Assembly: GCA_947628615.1 (NCBI GenBank)
Contig: CANRAO010000006.1
Location: forward strand, 1 to 64,000
Source: an uncultured Clostridia bacterium
GTDB lineage: Bacteria > Bacillota > Clostridia > Oscillospirales > Ruminococcaceae
Direction: 5' to 3'
DNA length: 64,000 bases
Shown: in pieces, positions 6,696 through 14,777 of the stretch
Position numbering within the stretch: the first letter of the stretch is position 1
Layout of the letters: every line of letters starts with the position of its first letter
The notes under the pieces: model-generated
What the model was told of the DNA's origin: nothing
Database searches by the model: none
What the model saw: only the letters and a program-made list of their open reading frames with translations
Made by a program: the position numbers and the translations under genes

Positions 6696-6727
6696 CAAAA
6701 ACACCGACGCAGAAATTTCTACGTCGG
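6696..6727 (-). terminator. Terminator of nifJ
   Basis: A nearly perfect palindrome at 6704-6727 (CCGACG..AGAAATTTCT..CGTCGG) is followed on the minus strand by GTTTTTG. It lies 33 bases after the nifJ stop codon. Confidence 0.8.
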
Positions 6728-6759
6728 CATTTATTATATAGGATTTTCTAAAGCCTACC

Positions 6760-9700
6760 TTACTTCTCCTCTTCGCCGTAAAGCTTTTGAAGTCTGAGCA
6801 GATAATCGTATCTGTCAGCTGCATTCTTAACTGCGTTGTCAAACAGCTTTTCAGCTCTTTCAGGATTTTGTCTTGCAAGAGCGTTGTATCTAACCTCGCC
6901 CATAATGAAGTCTTTATAATCAGATGTTGGAGCTTTAGAATCAAGTGTAAACGGATTCTTGCCCTCTGCCTTTAATGCAGGATTATATCTGTACAAATGC
7001 CAGTAACCTGCCTGAACAGCTTTCTTTTCTTCAGTCTGAGCGATTGACATTCCGCCCTTGATACCGTGGTTGATACACGGAGCATAACCGATAATCAGTG
7101 ACGGTCCGTGATAAGCCTCAGCCTCAGTGATTGCCTTGATACACTGGTTGTAATCAGCACCCATAGCAACGTGAGCAACATATACATATCCGTAGCTCAT
7201 AGCAATTCCTGCTAAGTCTTTCTTCTTCACTTCTTTACCTGCTGCTGCGAACTGTGCGATAGCTCCCGTAGGAGTTGCCTTAGATGACTGTCCGCCTGTG
7301 TTTGAGTAAACCTCTGTGTCGAATACGAAGATGTTTACGTCCTCGCCCTGTGCGATAACGTGGTCTAAGCCCGAGAATCCAATATCATAAGCCCAACCGT
7401 CTCCTCCGAATACCCACATTGATTTCTTTCTCAGGAAATCCTTATCCTTGAGGATTTCGTCAGCGGCTTTAGTGTTAGCCTTTGTAAGAGCTGAGATCAA
7501 ATCGTCTGTAGCGGCTGAGTTAGCAACACCGTCGTCGATAGTTGAAAGATATGCGTCAATTGCCTTTTTAAGAGATGTGCTCTTTGTAGTCTTTTTGAGT
7601 TCAAGAACCTTTGCGATAACTCTTTGTCTGATAGTGTTCTGTGCCAGGAACATTCCATAGCCGTACTCAGCATTGTCTTCGAACAATGAGTTTGCCCAAG
7701 CAGGACCTTTGCCAAGAGCGTTCTTTGTATACGGAGTTGTAGGTGCAGAACCGCCCCAAATAGATGAGCAACCTGTTGCGTTTGCAATATACATTCTGTC
7801 GCCGAACAATTGAGTTATGAGCTTAGCGTAAGGAGTTTCTCCGCAGCCTGCGCAAGCGCCTGAGAACTCAAGAAGCGGCTGTTTGAACTGAGAACCCTTG
7901 ACTGTTGTAGCCTTGAACTTTTCAAGTACGTCAGGCTTTTCAGGAAGAGTTAAACCGTAGTTGAATACTTCCTGCTCTGCGATCTGTGTTTCAAGAGACA
8001 TCATATTGAGCGCCTTGTTGCCTTTCTTGCCCGGACATACGTTTACGCATGAGCCGCATCCTGTACAGTCGAGAGCCGACATTGTTACAATAAAGTTATA
8101 GCCGGGCATACCCGTCATAGGAACAGCCTTTTTCTTAGCAAGCTCAGGAGCATTTTCAAGCTCTTCGTCAGTCATAACTGCCGGACGGATTACAGCATGA
8201 GGGCAAACATATGAGCAGAAGTTACACTGAATACAGTTTTCGCTTATCCAAGAAGGAACGTCAACTGCAATTCCTCTCTTTTCAAATGCAGCAGAGCCCT
8301 GCGGGAAAGTACCGTCTGCCATATCAACAAATGTTGAAACAGGAAGCTTATCTCCCTCTTGAGCGTTGCAAGGAATTTGAATTTCATTGATAAACTTCTG
8401 TAGTACCTTGTCATTGGTCTTGACCTTAGCCATACCCATTCTGCTGTCTTTAGCCTTTTTCCAAGACTCAGGTACTTTTATTTCAACGACCTGCTCGCAG
8501 CCTGCGTCGATAGCGTCATGGTTCATCTTAACGATAGCCTCACCCTTCTTTGAATAAGAAGCAGTAGCGGCGTCTTTCATATATTTGATAGCGTCTTTCA
8601 TAGGAATGATACCTGACAGCTTGAAGAATGCAGACTGTAAAACAGTGTTGATTCTGTTGCCAAGACCGATTTCCTTACCTATCTTAACACCGTTTATAGT
8701 GTAGAACTTAATGTTGTTTTCAGCGATATATCTCTTGACCTGACCGGGTAGGTTCTTTTCAAGACCCTTCATATCCCATTGAGTGTTGAGCAGGAATGTT
8801 CCGCCCGGTTTGATGTCAGATACCATATCATACTTGTTGATATATGATTCGTTATGGCAAGCTACAAAGTCAGCCTGATTGATGAGATATGTCGATTTGA
8901 TAGGTGTTTCACCAAATCTCAGGTGAGAAACTGTTACACCGCCAGATTTCTTTGAATCGTATGAGAAATATGCCTGTGCATAAAGGTCTGTATGGTCGCC
9001 GATGATCTTGATCGAGTTCTTGTTAGCTCCGACAGTACCGTCTGCGCCGAGACCCCAGAACTTACAAGCAGTCGTTCCCTTAGGAGCTGAGTCGAGTTTT
9101 TCGTCAGCGTCAAGTGAAAGATAAGTTACATCGTCGTCAATACCGATCGTAAATCTCGGCTTGAAGTTTTCTTTCCACTCAGCATTCCAGAATACTGCCT
9201 TTATCTGTGCAGGAGTTGTATCCTTTGAACCTAAGCCGTATCTTCCCGAAGCAACTGTGATGTTGTGGAACTGTGTTCCCTTGAGGGCTGCAACAACGTC
9301 GAGATATAAAGGCTCGCCCAAAGAACCAGGCTCCTTAGTTCTGTCAAGAACAGAAATCTGTGTGCAGGTGTCCGGAATAGCCTCGACCAGCTTATCAGCA
9401 CAGAAAGGTCTGTATAGTCTTACCTTAACAAGACCGAGCTTTGTTCCCTCAGTAGCGTTTAGGTAATCTATTGTTTCTTCAATTGTGTCGCAAACTGAAC
9501 CCATAGCTACGATAACGTGCTCAGCGTCAGGAGCACCGTAGTAGTTGAACAGTTTATAATCTGTACCTATTTTCTTGTTTATCTTATCCATATATTCTTC
9601 AACAACGCCGGGAATTGCATCATAATACTTGTTGCAAGCCTCACGAGCCTGGAAGAATATATCAGGGTTCTGAGCAGTACCGCGAAGAACAGGATGCTCA

Positions 9701-10329
9701 GGATTTAATGCTCTGTCTCTGAAAGATTGAAGAGCTTTCTTGTCAACCATTTTAGCAACGTCTTCTTTATCCCAGACTTCAATCTTTTGAATTTCGTGAG
9801 AAGTTCTGAAACCGTCAAAGAAGTGCAGGAAAGGCACTCTGCCTTTGATTGTTGCAAGGTGAGCAACAGTACCTAAGTCCATAACCTCCTGAGGGTTTGA
9901 TGAACAAAGCATTGCAAAACCTGTCTGACGGCATGCGTAAATATCAGAGTGATCTCCGAAGATGTTCAGAGCGTGTGATGCAACGCATCGAGCAGAAACG
10001 TGAATTACGCACGGCAGCAGCTCTCCTGCGATTTTATACATATTAGGAATCATAAGAAGTAATCCCTGTGAAGCTGTATAAGTTGTTGTAAGAGCTCCGG
10101 CAGCCAAAGAACCGTGAACTGTTCCTGATGCGCCTGCTTCCGACTGCATTTCTGCAACCTTTACCGGTGTGCCGAAAATATTTGTCTGCCCCTTAGCCGA
10201 CCATTGGTCAGTAACCTCAGCCATAACTGAAGAAGGGGTGATAGGATAGATAGCAGCTACCTCTGTAAATGGGTATGACGCCCATGCAGCGGCATTGTTA
10301 CCATCCATGGTTTTCATTTTTCTTGCCAT
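6760..10329 (-). CDS. nifJ: Pyruvate:ferredoxin (flavodoxin) oxidoreductase
   Basis: This 1189-residue enzyme oxidises pyruvate with CoA to acetyl-CoA and CO2 and passes electrons to ferredoxin; it is central to fermentative energy metabolism and oxygen-sensitive. The single-chain fusion is complete. The N-terminal pyruvate-binding domain begins near YPFTEVAAIYPITPSSVMAE. Two [4Fe-4S] clusters are bound by CIQCNFCSYVCP (about 699) and CTGCGSCVNVCP (about 755). The TPP-binding part has GDGWAYDIGF (about 976). The ATG at 10329 is chosen because GAGGAGGA lies upstream; the frame extends 24 codons further without support. It is monocistronic, with its own promoter and terminator. Confidence 0.97.
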   Translation of the reverse strand: MARKMKTMDGNNAAAWASYPFTEVAAIYPITPSSVMAEVTDQWSAKGQTNIFGTPVKVAEMQSEAGASGTVHGSLAAGALTTTYTASQGLLLMIPNMYKIAGELLPCVIHVSARCVASHALNIFGDHSDIYACRQTGFAMLCSSNPQEVMDLGTVAHLATIKGRVPFLHFFDGFRTSHEIQKIEVWDKEDVAKMVDKKALQSFRDRALNPEHPVLRGTAQNPDIFFQAREACNKYYDAIPGVVEEYMDKINKKIGTDYKLFNYYGAPDAEHVIVAMGSVCDTIEETIDYLNATEGTKLGLVKVRLYRPFCADKLVEAIPDTCTQISVLDRTKEPGSLGEPLYLDVVAALKGTQFHNITVASGRYGLGSKDTTPAQIKAVFWNAEWKENFKPRFTIGIDDDVTYLSLDADEKLDSAPKGTTACKFWGLGADGTVGANKNSIKIIGDHTDLYAQAYFSYDSKKSGGVTVSHLRFGETPIKSTYLINQADFVACHNESYINKYDMVSDIKPGGTFLLNTQWDMKGLEKNLPGQVKRYIAENNIKFYTINGVKIGKEIGLGNRINTVLQSAFFKLSGIIPMKDAIKYMKDAATASYSKKGEAIVKMNHDAIDAGCEQVVEIKVPESWKKAKDSRMGMAKVKTNDKVLQKFINEIQIPCNAQEGDKLPVSTFVDMADGTFPQGSAAFEKRGIAVDVPSWISENCIQCNFCSYVCPHAVIRPAVMTDEELENAPELAKKKAVPMTGMPGYNFIVTMSALDCTGCGSCVNVCPGKKGNKALNMMSLETQIAEQEVFNYGLTLPEKPDVLEKFKATTVKGSQFKQPLLEFSGACAGCGETPYAKLITQLFGDRMYIANATGCSSIWGGSAPTTPYTKNALGKGPAWANSLFEDNAEYGYGMFLAQNTIRQRVIAKVLELKKTTKSTSLKKAIDAYLSTIDDGVANSAATDDLISALTKANTKAADEILKDKDFLRKKSMWVFGGDGWAYDIGFSGLDHVIAQGEDVNIFVFDTEVYSNTGGQSSKATPTGAIAQFAAAGKEVKKKDLAGIAMSYGYVYVAHVAMGADYNQCIKAITEAEAYHGPSLIIGYAPCINHGIKGGMSIAQTEEKKAVQAGYWHLYRYNPALKAEGKNPFTLDSKAPTSDYKDFIMGEVRYNALARQNPERAEKLFDNAVKNAADRYDYLLRLQKLYGEEEK

Positions 10330-10431
10330 TTTTATATCCTCCTCAAAAATGTTTAGCAATGAATATTTTTTATTACTTTTTAAAGTAAATATATAAAACA
10401 AACTGAATTGAATCCATTACTTCAAATATAT

Positions 10432-10460
10432 ATTTTATCACATCTTATTTTATTTGTAAA
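10432..10460 (-). promoter_or_regulatory. Promoter of nifJ
   Basis: On the minus strand TTTACA (10460-10455), a 17-base spacer and TAAAAT (10437-10432). The leader is about 100 nt. Confidence 0.7.
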
Positions 10461-10524
10461 GGCATTAAAGCTGTTTTTAATGAAGATTTTGTTATTAATG
10501 CCATATTATTAATTATAATAACAA
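10461..10524 (-). promoter_or_regulatory. Nested inverted repeats upstream of the nifJ promoter
   Basis: GGCATTAA (10461-10468) and TTAATGCC (10495-10502) are inverted copies 26 bases apart. TTGTTATTA (10489-10497) and TAATAACAA (10516-10524) are inverted copies 18 apart. They sit directly upstream of the -35 box, where an activator or redox repressor could bind. The second pair only loosely recalls Rex sites (TTGTTAA..TTAACAA); no regulator is proved. Confidence 0.35.
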
Positions 10525-10563
10525 TGTTTTCTTGATATATTTACAGTTAATTATAACAGACAT

Positions 10564-10590
10564 AAAAAACGGCTTCTTAAAGAAGCCGTT
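10564..10590 (-). terminator. Terminator after rplA
   Basis: AACGGCTTCTT and AAGAAGCCGTT pair perfectly, and the minus strand continues in a T run. It ends the rpmG-secE-nusG-rplK-rplA operon 18 bases after rplA. Confidence 0.85.
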
Positions 10591-10607
10591 AATTGTTATT
10601 AAAATTA

Positions 10608-11303
10608 TTAGTTTCCGTATTTTGCGATTGAAAGTTTGATTCCAACGCCCATTGTTGAAGCAACCGTCAGGCTCTTGAGATATTGACCTTTCAAAGCCGA
10701 AGGTCTTGCCTTGATAACTGCGTCCATTAACGCTTCAAGGTTCTCATTCAGCTTATCTTTTCCGAATGAAGCCTTTCCGATAGGGCAGTGGATTATGTTT
10801 GATTTGTCAAGACGGTATTCAATTTTACCTGCCTTGGCTTCTGTAACAGCTTTAGCAACGTCAGGAGTAACTGTTCCTGCTTTTGGGTTAGGCATAAGAC
10901 CTCTAGGTCCTAAAATCTTACCAAGACGTCCTACAATACCCATCATATCAGGGCTTGCTACAACAACGTCGAAGTCCATCCAGTTTTCTTTTTGAATCTT
11001 CTCAACAAGATCCATACCGCCGACATAATCTGCGCCTGCGGCTTTAGCATCGTCGTATTTGTCTTCCTTGCAGAAAACGCATACTCTTACGTTCTTACCT
11101 GTTCCGTTTGGCAAAACTACCGCACCACGAACCTGCTGGTCGGCATAACGTGAGTCAACGCCAAGACGGATATGAGCTTCAATAGTTTCATCAAATTTTG
11201 CTTTTGCACAGCTGCAAGCCAAGTCAAGGGCTTCAGGTGCATCATATAATTTTGCTTTATCGACAGCCTTTTCACTCTCGATATATTTCTTGCCATGTTT
11301 CAT
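10608..11303 (-). CDS. rplA: 50S ribosomal protein L1
   Basis: This 231-residue protein is full length for bacterial L1. It forms the mobile L1 stalk that helps release deacylated tRNA, and in many bacteria represses its own operon. Typical segments include [30 protein letters not shown]-like text ([16 protein letters not shown]) and [15 protein letters not shown] near the end. GAGGAGGA precedes the ATG. It is the last gene of the operon, and a terminator follows at once. The usual next genes rplJ and rplL are not here. Confidence 0.98.
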   Translation of the reverse strand: MKHGKKYIESEKAVDKAKLYDAPEALDLACSCAKAKFDETIEAHIRLGVDSRYADQQVRGAVVLPNGTGKNVRVCVFCKEDKYDDAKAAGADYVGGMDLVEKIQKENWMDFDVVVASPDMMGIVGRLGKILGPRGLMPNPKAGTVTPDVAKAVTEAKAGKIEYRLDKSNIIHCPIGKASFGKDKLNENLEALMDAVIKARPSALKGQYLKSLTVASTMGVGIKLSIAKYGN

Positions 11304-11324
11304 TATAATTTTTCCTCCTCATTA

Positions 11325-11378
11325 AGTGGTGATACCGAATGCTTTTTCGCAATTCGGTTAGCGGAATAATCCTCCCAC
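11325..11378 (-). promoter_or_regulatory. Probable L1-binding leader between rplK and rplA
   Basis: On the minus strand GTGGGAGG (11378-11371), an inner hairpin ACCGAAT..ATTCGGT, and a closing CACCAC form a structure just before the rplA ribosome site. This arrangement resembles the L1 autoregulatory site of Firmicute rplKA messages as I remember it. Confidence 0.5.
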
Positions 11379-11437
11379 GATTAGAAGTCAGATTTCAGAA
11401 GTCTGAGGTCAAAGCCTTTACTTCTTCCTCGTCGTTC

Positions 11438-11863
11438 TTAGTCAACAACCTCGATACCCATTGAGCGAGCCGTTCCGGCTATCATACTCATTGCAGCTTC
11501 TTCTGTTGCTGCGTTAAGGTCAGGCTTTTTCTGCTCGGCAATTTGTCTTATTTGCTCTTTTGTGATTTTAGCAACCTTTTTCTTGTTTGGTTCACCGGAT
11601 GCGTGTTCAATTCCGCAAGCCTTCTTTATCAGTACGGCAGCCGGCGGTGTTTTTGTGATAAATGTGAATGAACGGTCAGCATAAACTGTGATAACTACCG
11701 GAATGATAAGACCGGCGTCATTTTTCGTTCTCTCATTGAAATCCTTTGTGAATGCTCCAATGTTGATACCGTGTTGTCCCAAAGCAGGACCAACCGGCGG
11801 TGCAGGTGTTGCTTTTCCTGCGGGAATTTGCAGCTTTACATAGCCTACTACTTTTTGTGCCAT
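11438..11863 (-). CDS. rplK: 50S ribosomal protein L11
   Basis: This 141-residue L11 has the usual length. It binds the GTPase-associated region of 23S rRNA and is needed for factor-dependent GTP hydrolysis and for RelA-type stringent signalling. The N-terminal [20 protein letters not shown] signature and the C-terminal rRNA-binding part ending [10 protein letters not shown] are present. The frame runs 20 codons further upstream, but the ATG at 11863 follows GGAGGTG and matches the family start. It lies between nusG and rplA. Confidence 0.98.
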   Translation of the reverse strand: MAQKVVGYVKLQIPAGKATPAPPVGPALGQHGINIGAFTKDFNERTKNDAGLIIPVVITVYADRSFTFITKTPPAAVLIKKACGIEHASGEPNKKKVAKITKEQIRQIAEQKKPDLNAATEEAAMSMIAGTARSMGIEVVD

Positions 11864-11967
11864 CTTTTCGCACCTCCATAAATTGTGGTAAAGGCGAGTT
11901 AATGAATATTTTAACTCTCCCACTTTGAAGCAAGATGTTTGTATAAAAATCAGCTTCTAAAAACGAA

Positions 11968-12498
11968 TTAATCCAATTTTGTTACTTGTGTGAGCGGCAG
12001 AGCAACCGGAGTTTCCCTTCCGAACATAGATACGATAACATTAACTATTTGCTCCTCAAAGTCAATAGATTCAACCGTACCTGTAAATCCTTCAAACGAA
12101 CCTCCCGTAACAGAAACGCTGTCGCCTTCTTTGTAGTTGACCTCGATTTCGGCAGTTTTTATGTCAACGCCGAGAGCTTCAACTTCAGCTTCGGTAAGCG
12201 GAATTGGTTTGGAACCCGGTCCGACAAAGCCTGTTACGCCTGTGATATTTCTCACGATATACCATGTATCATCTGTCATAACCATCTTCACAAGAACATA
12301 GCTTGGAAACAGCTTTCTTTCAGCTTCCTTTATCTCGCCCTCTTTTCCAACCTCGGAATATGATTCCATAGGTACTTTTATTTCAGGGATAAGATCATGG
12401 AGCTTTCGGTTTTCAACAACCTTTTCAATACTTTGAGCTACCTTATTTTCATAGCCGGAATAGGTATGAATAACATACCACTTAGCTTGTTCTGACAT
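11968..12498 (-). CDS. nusG: Transcription termination/antitermination factor NusG
   Basis: This 176-residue protein has an N-terminal NGN domain (KWYVIHTYSGYENKVAQ, about 6-115) that binds RNA polymerase. A C-terminal KOW domain (EGDSVSVTGGSFEGFTGTV, from about 125) contacts the ribosome or Rho. The ATG at 12498 is used: CAGGAGGT lies 11 bases upstream, whereas the TTG three codons earlier is too close to it. It follows secE closely in the operon. Confidence 0.97.
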   Translation of the reverse strand: MSEQAKWYVIHTYSGYENKVAQSIEKVVENRKLHDLIPEIKVPMESYSEVGKEGEIKEAERKLFPSYVLVKMVMTDDTWYIVRNITGVTGFVGPGSKPIPLTEAEVEALGVDIKTAEIEVNYKEGDSVSVTGGSFEGFTGTVESIDFEEQIVNVIVSMFGRETPVALPLTQVTKLD

Positions 12499-12541
12499 AA
12501 ACAGCAATACCTCCTGTTGTTAAAAAACCATTTTCATTTCA

Positions 12542-12766
12542 TTACTTAATACCAAGCAGAAGTTCAACAAGCTGTGATAAGCCGAGGTCAATACCTGCAA
12601 GAACCAAGCCGCATATTACACAGAGAATAAGTACTATACCTGTGTTATTTACAACCTGACTTCTGCTCGGCCATACAACTTTTTTAATTTCTGATTTTAA
12701 GTCTCTGAAATACTTGACGATTTTATTTCCGCCCTTTTGCTTAGCGGCAGTGGAATCTTTAGCCAT
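12542..12766 (-). CDS. secE: Preprotein translocase subunit SecE
   Basis: This 74-residue SecE has the Firmicute short form: a basic N-terminal part, the amphipathic helix KYFRDLKSEIKKVVWPSRSQ (about 19-38) that lies on the membrane, and one membrane segment (about 41-66). It clamps the SecY channel encoded at 36217. AAAGGAG precedes the ATG. It stands in the conserved rpmG-secE-nusG order. Confidence 0.96.
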   Translation of the reverse strand: MAKDSTAAKQKGGNKIVKYFRDLKSEIKKVVWPSRSQVVNNTGIVLILCVICGLVLAGIDLGLSQLVELLLGIK

Positions 12767-12784
12767 CTTAAAAACTCCTTTCGT

Positions 12785-12934
12785 CTACTTTGTTTCTTTG
12801 TGAAGAGTGTGCTTCTTACAATACTTGCAATGCTTCATCATTTCAAGTCTGTCAGGGTCATTCTTCTTGTTCTTTTTTGTTGCGTAGTTTCTTTGCTTAC
12901 ATTCTGTGCAAGCGAGTGTTATCTTTACTCTCAT
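12785..12934 (-). CDS. rpmG: 50S ribosomal protein L33 (zinc type)
   Basis: This 49-residue L33 carries the four-Cys zinc ribbon (CTEC near the start, CKYC near the end). The start at 12934 follows GGGAGGTG and gives the usual [13 protein letters not shown]; a longer frame back to 13003 is not needed. First annotated gene of the rpmG-secE-nusG-rplK-rplA operon. A short out-of-frame reading frame overlaps its start. Confidence 0.96.
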   Translation of the reverse strand: MRVKITLACTECKQRNYATKKNKKNDPDRLEMMKHCKYCKKHTLHKETK

Positions 12935-12983
12935 TTCGGCACCTCCCGACGAAATTTGCGCTCCAATAAACGGTGAAACGCAT
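12897..12983 (-). CDS. Possible 28-residue upstream ORF overlapping rpmG
   Basis: An unusually strong ribosome site, GGAGGGAGG (13001-12993), lies nine bases before an ATG at 12983. That ATG opens a 28-codon frame ([17 protein letters not shown]..) that ends at 12897 inside rpmG in another frame. It could be a translated leader that couples or limits rpmG translation. There is no homology evidence, and the same ribosome site could instead serve a longer L33 start. Confidence 0.3.
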   Translation of the reverse strand: MRFTVYWSANFVGRCRNESKDNTRLHRM

Positions 12984-13107
12984 GTCCAATTGCCTCCCTC
13001 CATACAGTTTAAAAAACTATATGCCGTCTAATCCACGGTTTGAAGCCTTAATTCATACACTCTTTTCAAGTGCGCTTTAGAGCAAAAGCTGATACTTAAA
13101 AGGGCGC

Positions 13108-13132
13108 AAAAAAATAGACCTCATAAAGAGGT
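13108..13132 (-). promoter_or_regulatory. Hairpin with T run at the very 5' end of the rpmG operon message
   Basis: ACCTC/GAGGT with a five-base loop is followed by TATTTTTTT, beginning within a few bases of the expected transcription start. It is too near the start for a normal attenuator and may protect the 5' end or affect early elongation. The rest of 12935-13138 is untranslated leader. Confidence 0.4.
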
Positions 13133-13138
13133 AAGACA

Positions 13139-13168
13139 ATCATACCATACTTTACAAGGTTTTGTCAA
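13139..13168 (-). promoter_or_regulatory. Promoter of the rpmG-secE-nusG-rplK-rplA operon
   Basis: Minus strand TTGACA (13168-13163), an 18-base spacer and TATGAT (13144-13139). A perfect -35 box fits a highly expressed translation operon. Confidence 0.8.
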
Positions 13169-13252
13169 GCAATTTTTTGCTTTTTTTATTAATAATTCCA
13201 AAAGCACAATATATAGTGCAGCGATTAAACAAATAAAACAAAATTTGGCATA

Positions 13253-14209
13253 TTAACTTTGTTCATCATCATCTAAAAATTTTTCAATTATATATCTCGG
13301 ACGTTTTTTTGTTTCTAAGAAAACCTTTCCGATATACTCACCTATTATTCCAATTGCCAAAAGCTGAAGTCCTCCCAGCAGCCAGATAGACGTGATAAGA
13401 GAAGCCCAACCGCTAACCGAATGTCCGGTAAAATAGCTTATAAGCGAATATAAAAGCATAATTCCGCTTACCAGAACAAATATCACACCCAAAGATGTAA
13501 TCATTTTGATCGGCTTTATACTGAAAGACGTTATGCCGTCAAGCGCAAATGAGATCATCTTTTTAAGAGGATATTTACTTTCTCCCGCATAGCGTTCTTT
13601 TCTGTTATAGTAAACCTTTGCCGACTTATATCCCACAAGAGGCACAATGCCTCTTAAAAACAGATTTACTTCATTAAATTCAAACAAACCTTCCAAAGCT
13701 CTGCTGCCTAAAAGACGGTAATCGGCGTGATTTTGGACAATTTCAGCACCCATAAGCTTCATAAGCTTATAAAAAACGCTTGCTGTTTTACATTTAAAAA
13801 AGGTGTCGCTTTTTCTTGAACTTCTTACTCCGTATACTATTTCGTTTCCCTCTTCGTACTTTTTAACGAATTCGTCAATCACATTTATGTCGTCTTGTAA
13901 ATCTGCATCCATAGAAATAACAGCATCGCACTTTCCTCTTGCACAGTCAAGACCCGACAAAAGCGCATTTTGATGACCTTGGTTTCTTGTCAGCTTACAG
14001 CCTGAGAACATTCTGTCGTTATAATGTATTTTAGTAATAAGCTCCCATGTATTATCACTAGAACCGTCGTCGACAAAAATAACTTTGCTGTCGTTTGTAA
14101 TAATGCTTTCAGACATGAGAGAGTGCATTTTCTCTTTGAGCCTTGACGCTGTTTCAAAAAGTACAGCCTCCTCATTATAACATGGGATAACAATATATAA
14201 CTTAGTCAT
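13253..14209 (-). CDS. GtrB/DPM1-like membrane glycosyltransferase
   Basis: This 318-residue family 2 enzyme should load a sugar from a nucleotide donor onto polyprenyl phosphate. The GT-A part starts KLYIVIPCYNEEAVL and has the DAD-type motif in ISMDADLQDD (about 95-104). The C-terminal part carries two membrane segments (about 233-255 and 265-290), as in GtrB, CsbB and YkcC. The ATG at 14209 is used, with GGTGAT upstream; the open frame reaches 14287, but that part overlaps the structured leader. Likely job: supplying a lipid-linked sugar for glycan decoration. Confidence 0.9.
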   Translation of the reverse strand: MTKLYIVIPCYNEEAVLFETASRLKEKMHSLMSESIITNDSKVIFVDDGSSDNTWELITKIHYNDRMFSGCKLTRNQGHQNALLSGLDCARGKCDAVISMDADLQDDINVIDEFVKKYEEGNEIVYGVRSSRKSDTFFKCKTASVFYKLMKLMGAEIVQNHADYRLLGSRALEGLFEFNEVNLFLRGIVPLVGYKSAKVYYNRKERYAGESKYPLKKMISFALDGITSFSIKPIKMITSLGVIFVLVSGIMLLYSLISYFTGHSVSGWASLITSIWLLGGLQLLAIGIIGEYIGKVFLETKKRPRYIIEKFLDDDEQS

Positions 14210-14219
14210 TTTAATCACC

Positions 14220-14285
14220 ATGACTTTGCAGTGCAAAGTCATACCTTTCATCGGAATTGCCGCACTAATTTTTTGCGGCAAAGGC
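14220..14285 (-). promoter_or_regulatory. Structured leader element, copy C, plus palindrome
   Basis: On the minus strand GCCTTT opens the element, then TTGCCGCA pairs perfectly with TGCGGCAA around a 9-base loop. The element ends in ATTCCGATGAAAGGT, whose AAAGGT can pair with the opening GCCTTT. It is nearly identical to 42798-42838 in front of another gene. Right behind it ATGACTTTGC and GCAAAGTCAT (14241-14220 region) form a perfect 10-bp hairpin before the GGTGAT ribosome site. Likely a cis-acting translational control region; ligand unknown. Confidence 0.55.
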
Positions 14286-14423
14286 ATAAAAACGTTCGTG
14301 AGAATTTATTCACGCTATATTTTTCAAAATAACAGTTTTAATATATTAAGAATGCCCAAGGTTTTGTCTGTATAATCAGAAAAACTTATTTTTTATAATA
14401 GTTACGGTAATGTATGTAATGTT

Positions 14424-14687
14424 TTATTCTGAAATGTTCTGATGATTTAGTTTTTCCATACAGCTTTTGCAAATTTGCTTTCCGTTGAGTTCTATACATT
14501 CATCATAATCTACCGGTTCGTCGCATAAAACGCATTTATTCTGATATTTGCGAAGTATAATTGTATTGTCATCTGTGAAAACTTCTATAGGATCGCCTGT
14601 GTATAAGTTCATCCTCTTTCTGATCTCTATGGGCAAAGTTATCCTTCCTGCCAAATCAAAACGTCTAACAATTCCGATATCTTTCAT
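14424..14687 (-). CDS. AbrB/SpoVT-type transition-state regulator with Cys-rich tail
   Basis: This 87-residue protein has the swapped-hairpin AbrB DNA-binding domain at 1-50 (GIVRRFDLAGRITLPIEIRK) and a C-terminal half with CVLC and CKSC, probably a small zinc ribbon. Such clostridial AbrB relatives control stationary-phase or sporulation genes; the targets here are unknown. GAGGGTGAT precedes the ATG. It has its own promoter just behind proS and stands upstream of the GtrB-like gene on the same strand. Confidence 0.88.
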   Translation of the reverse strand: MKDIGIVRRFDLAGRITLPIEIRKRMNLYTGDPIEVFTDDNTIILRKYQNKCVLCDEPVDYDECIELNGKQICKSCMEKLNHQNISE

Positions 14688-14721
14688 TGCATATCACCCT
14701 CATTTGTAATTTTATACTTTA

Positions 14722-14750
14722 ATTCTAATTCATTTTACATAATTTGTCAA
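14722..14750 (-). promoter_or_regulatory. Promoter of the AbrB-like gene
   Basis: Minus strand TTGACA (14750-14745), 17 bases, TAGAAT (14727-14722), in the short gap after proS. Confidence 0.8.
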
Positions 14751-14777
14751 GGGCTTATTTTGTTGCAATGAAAATTT

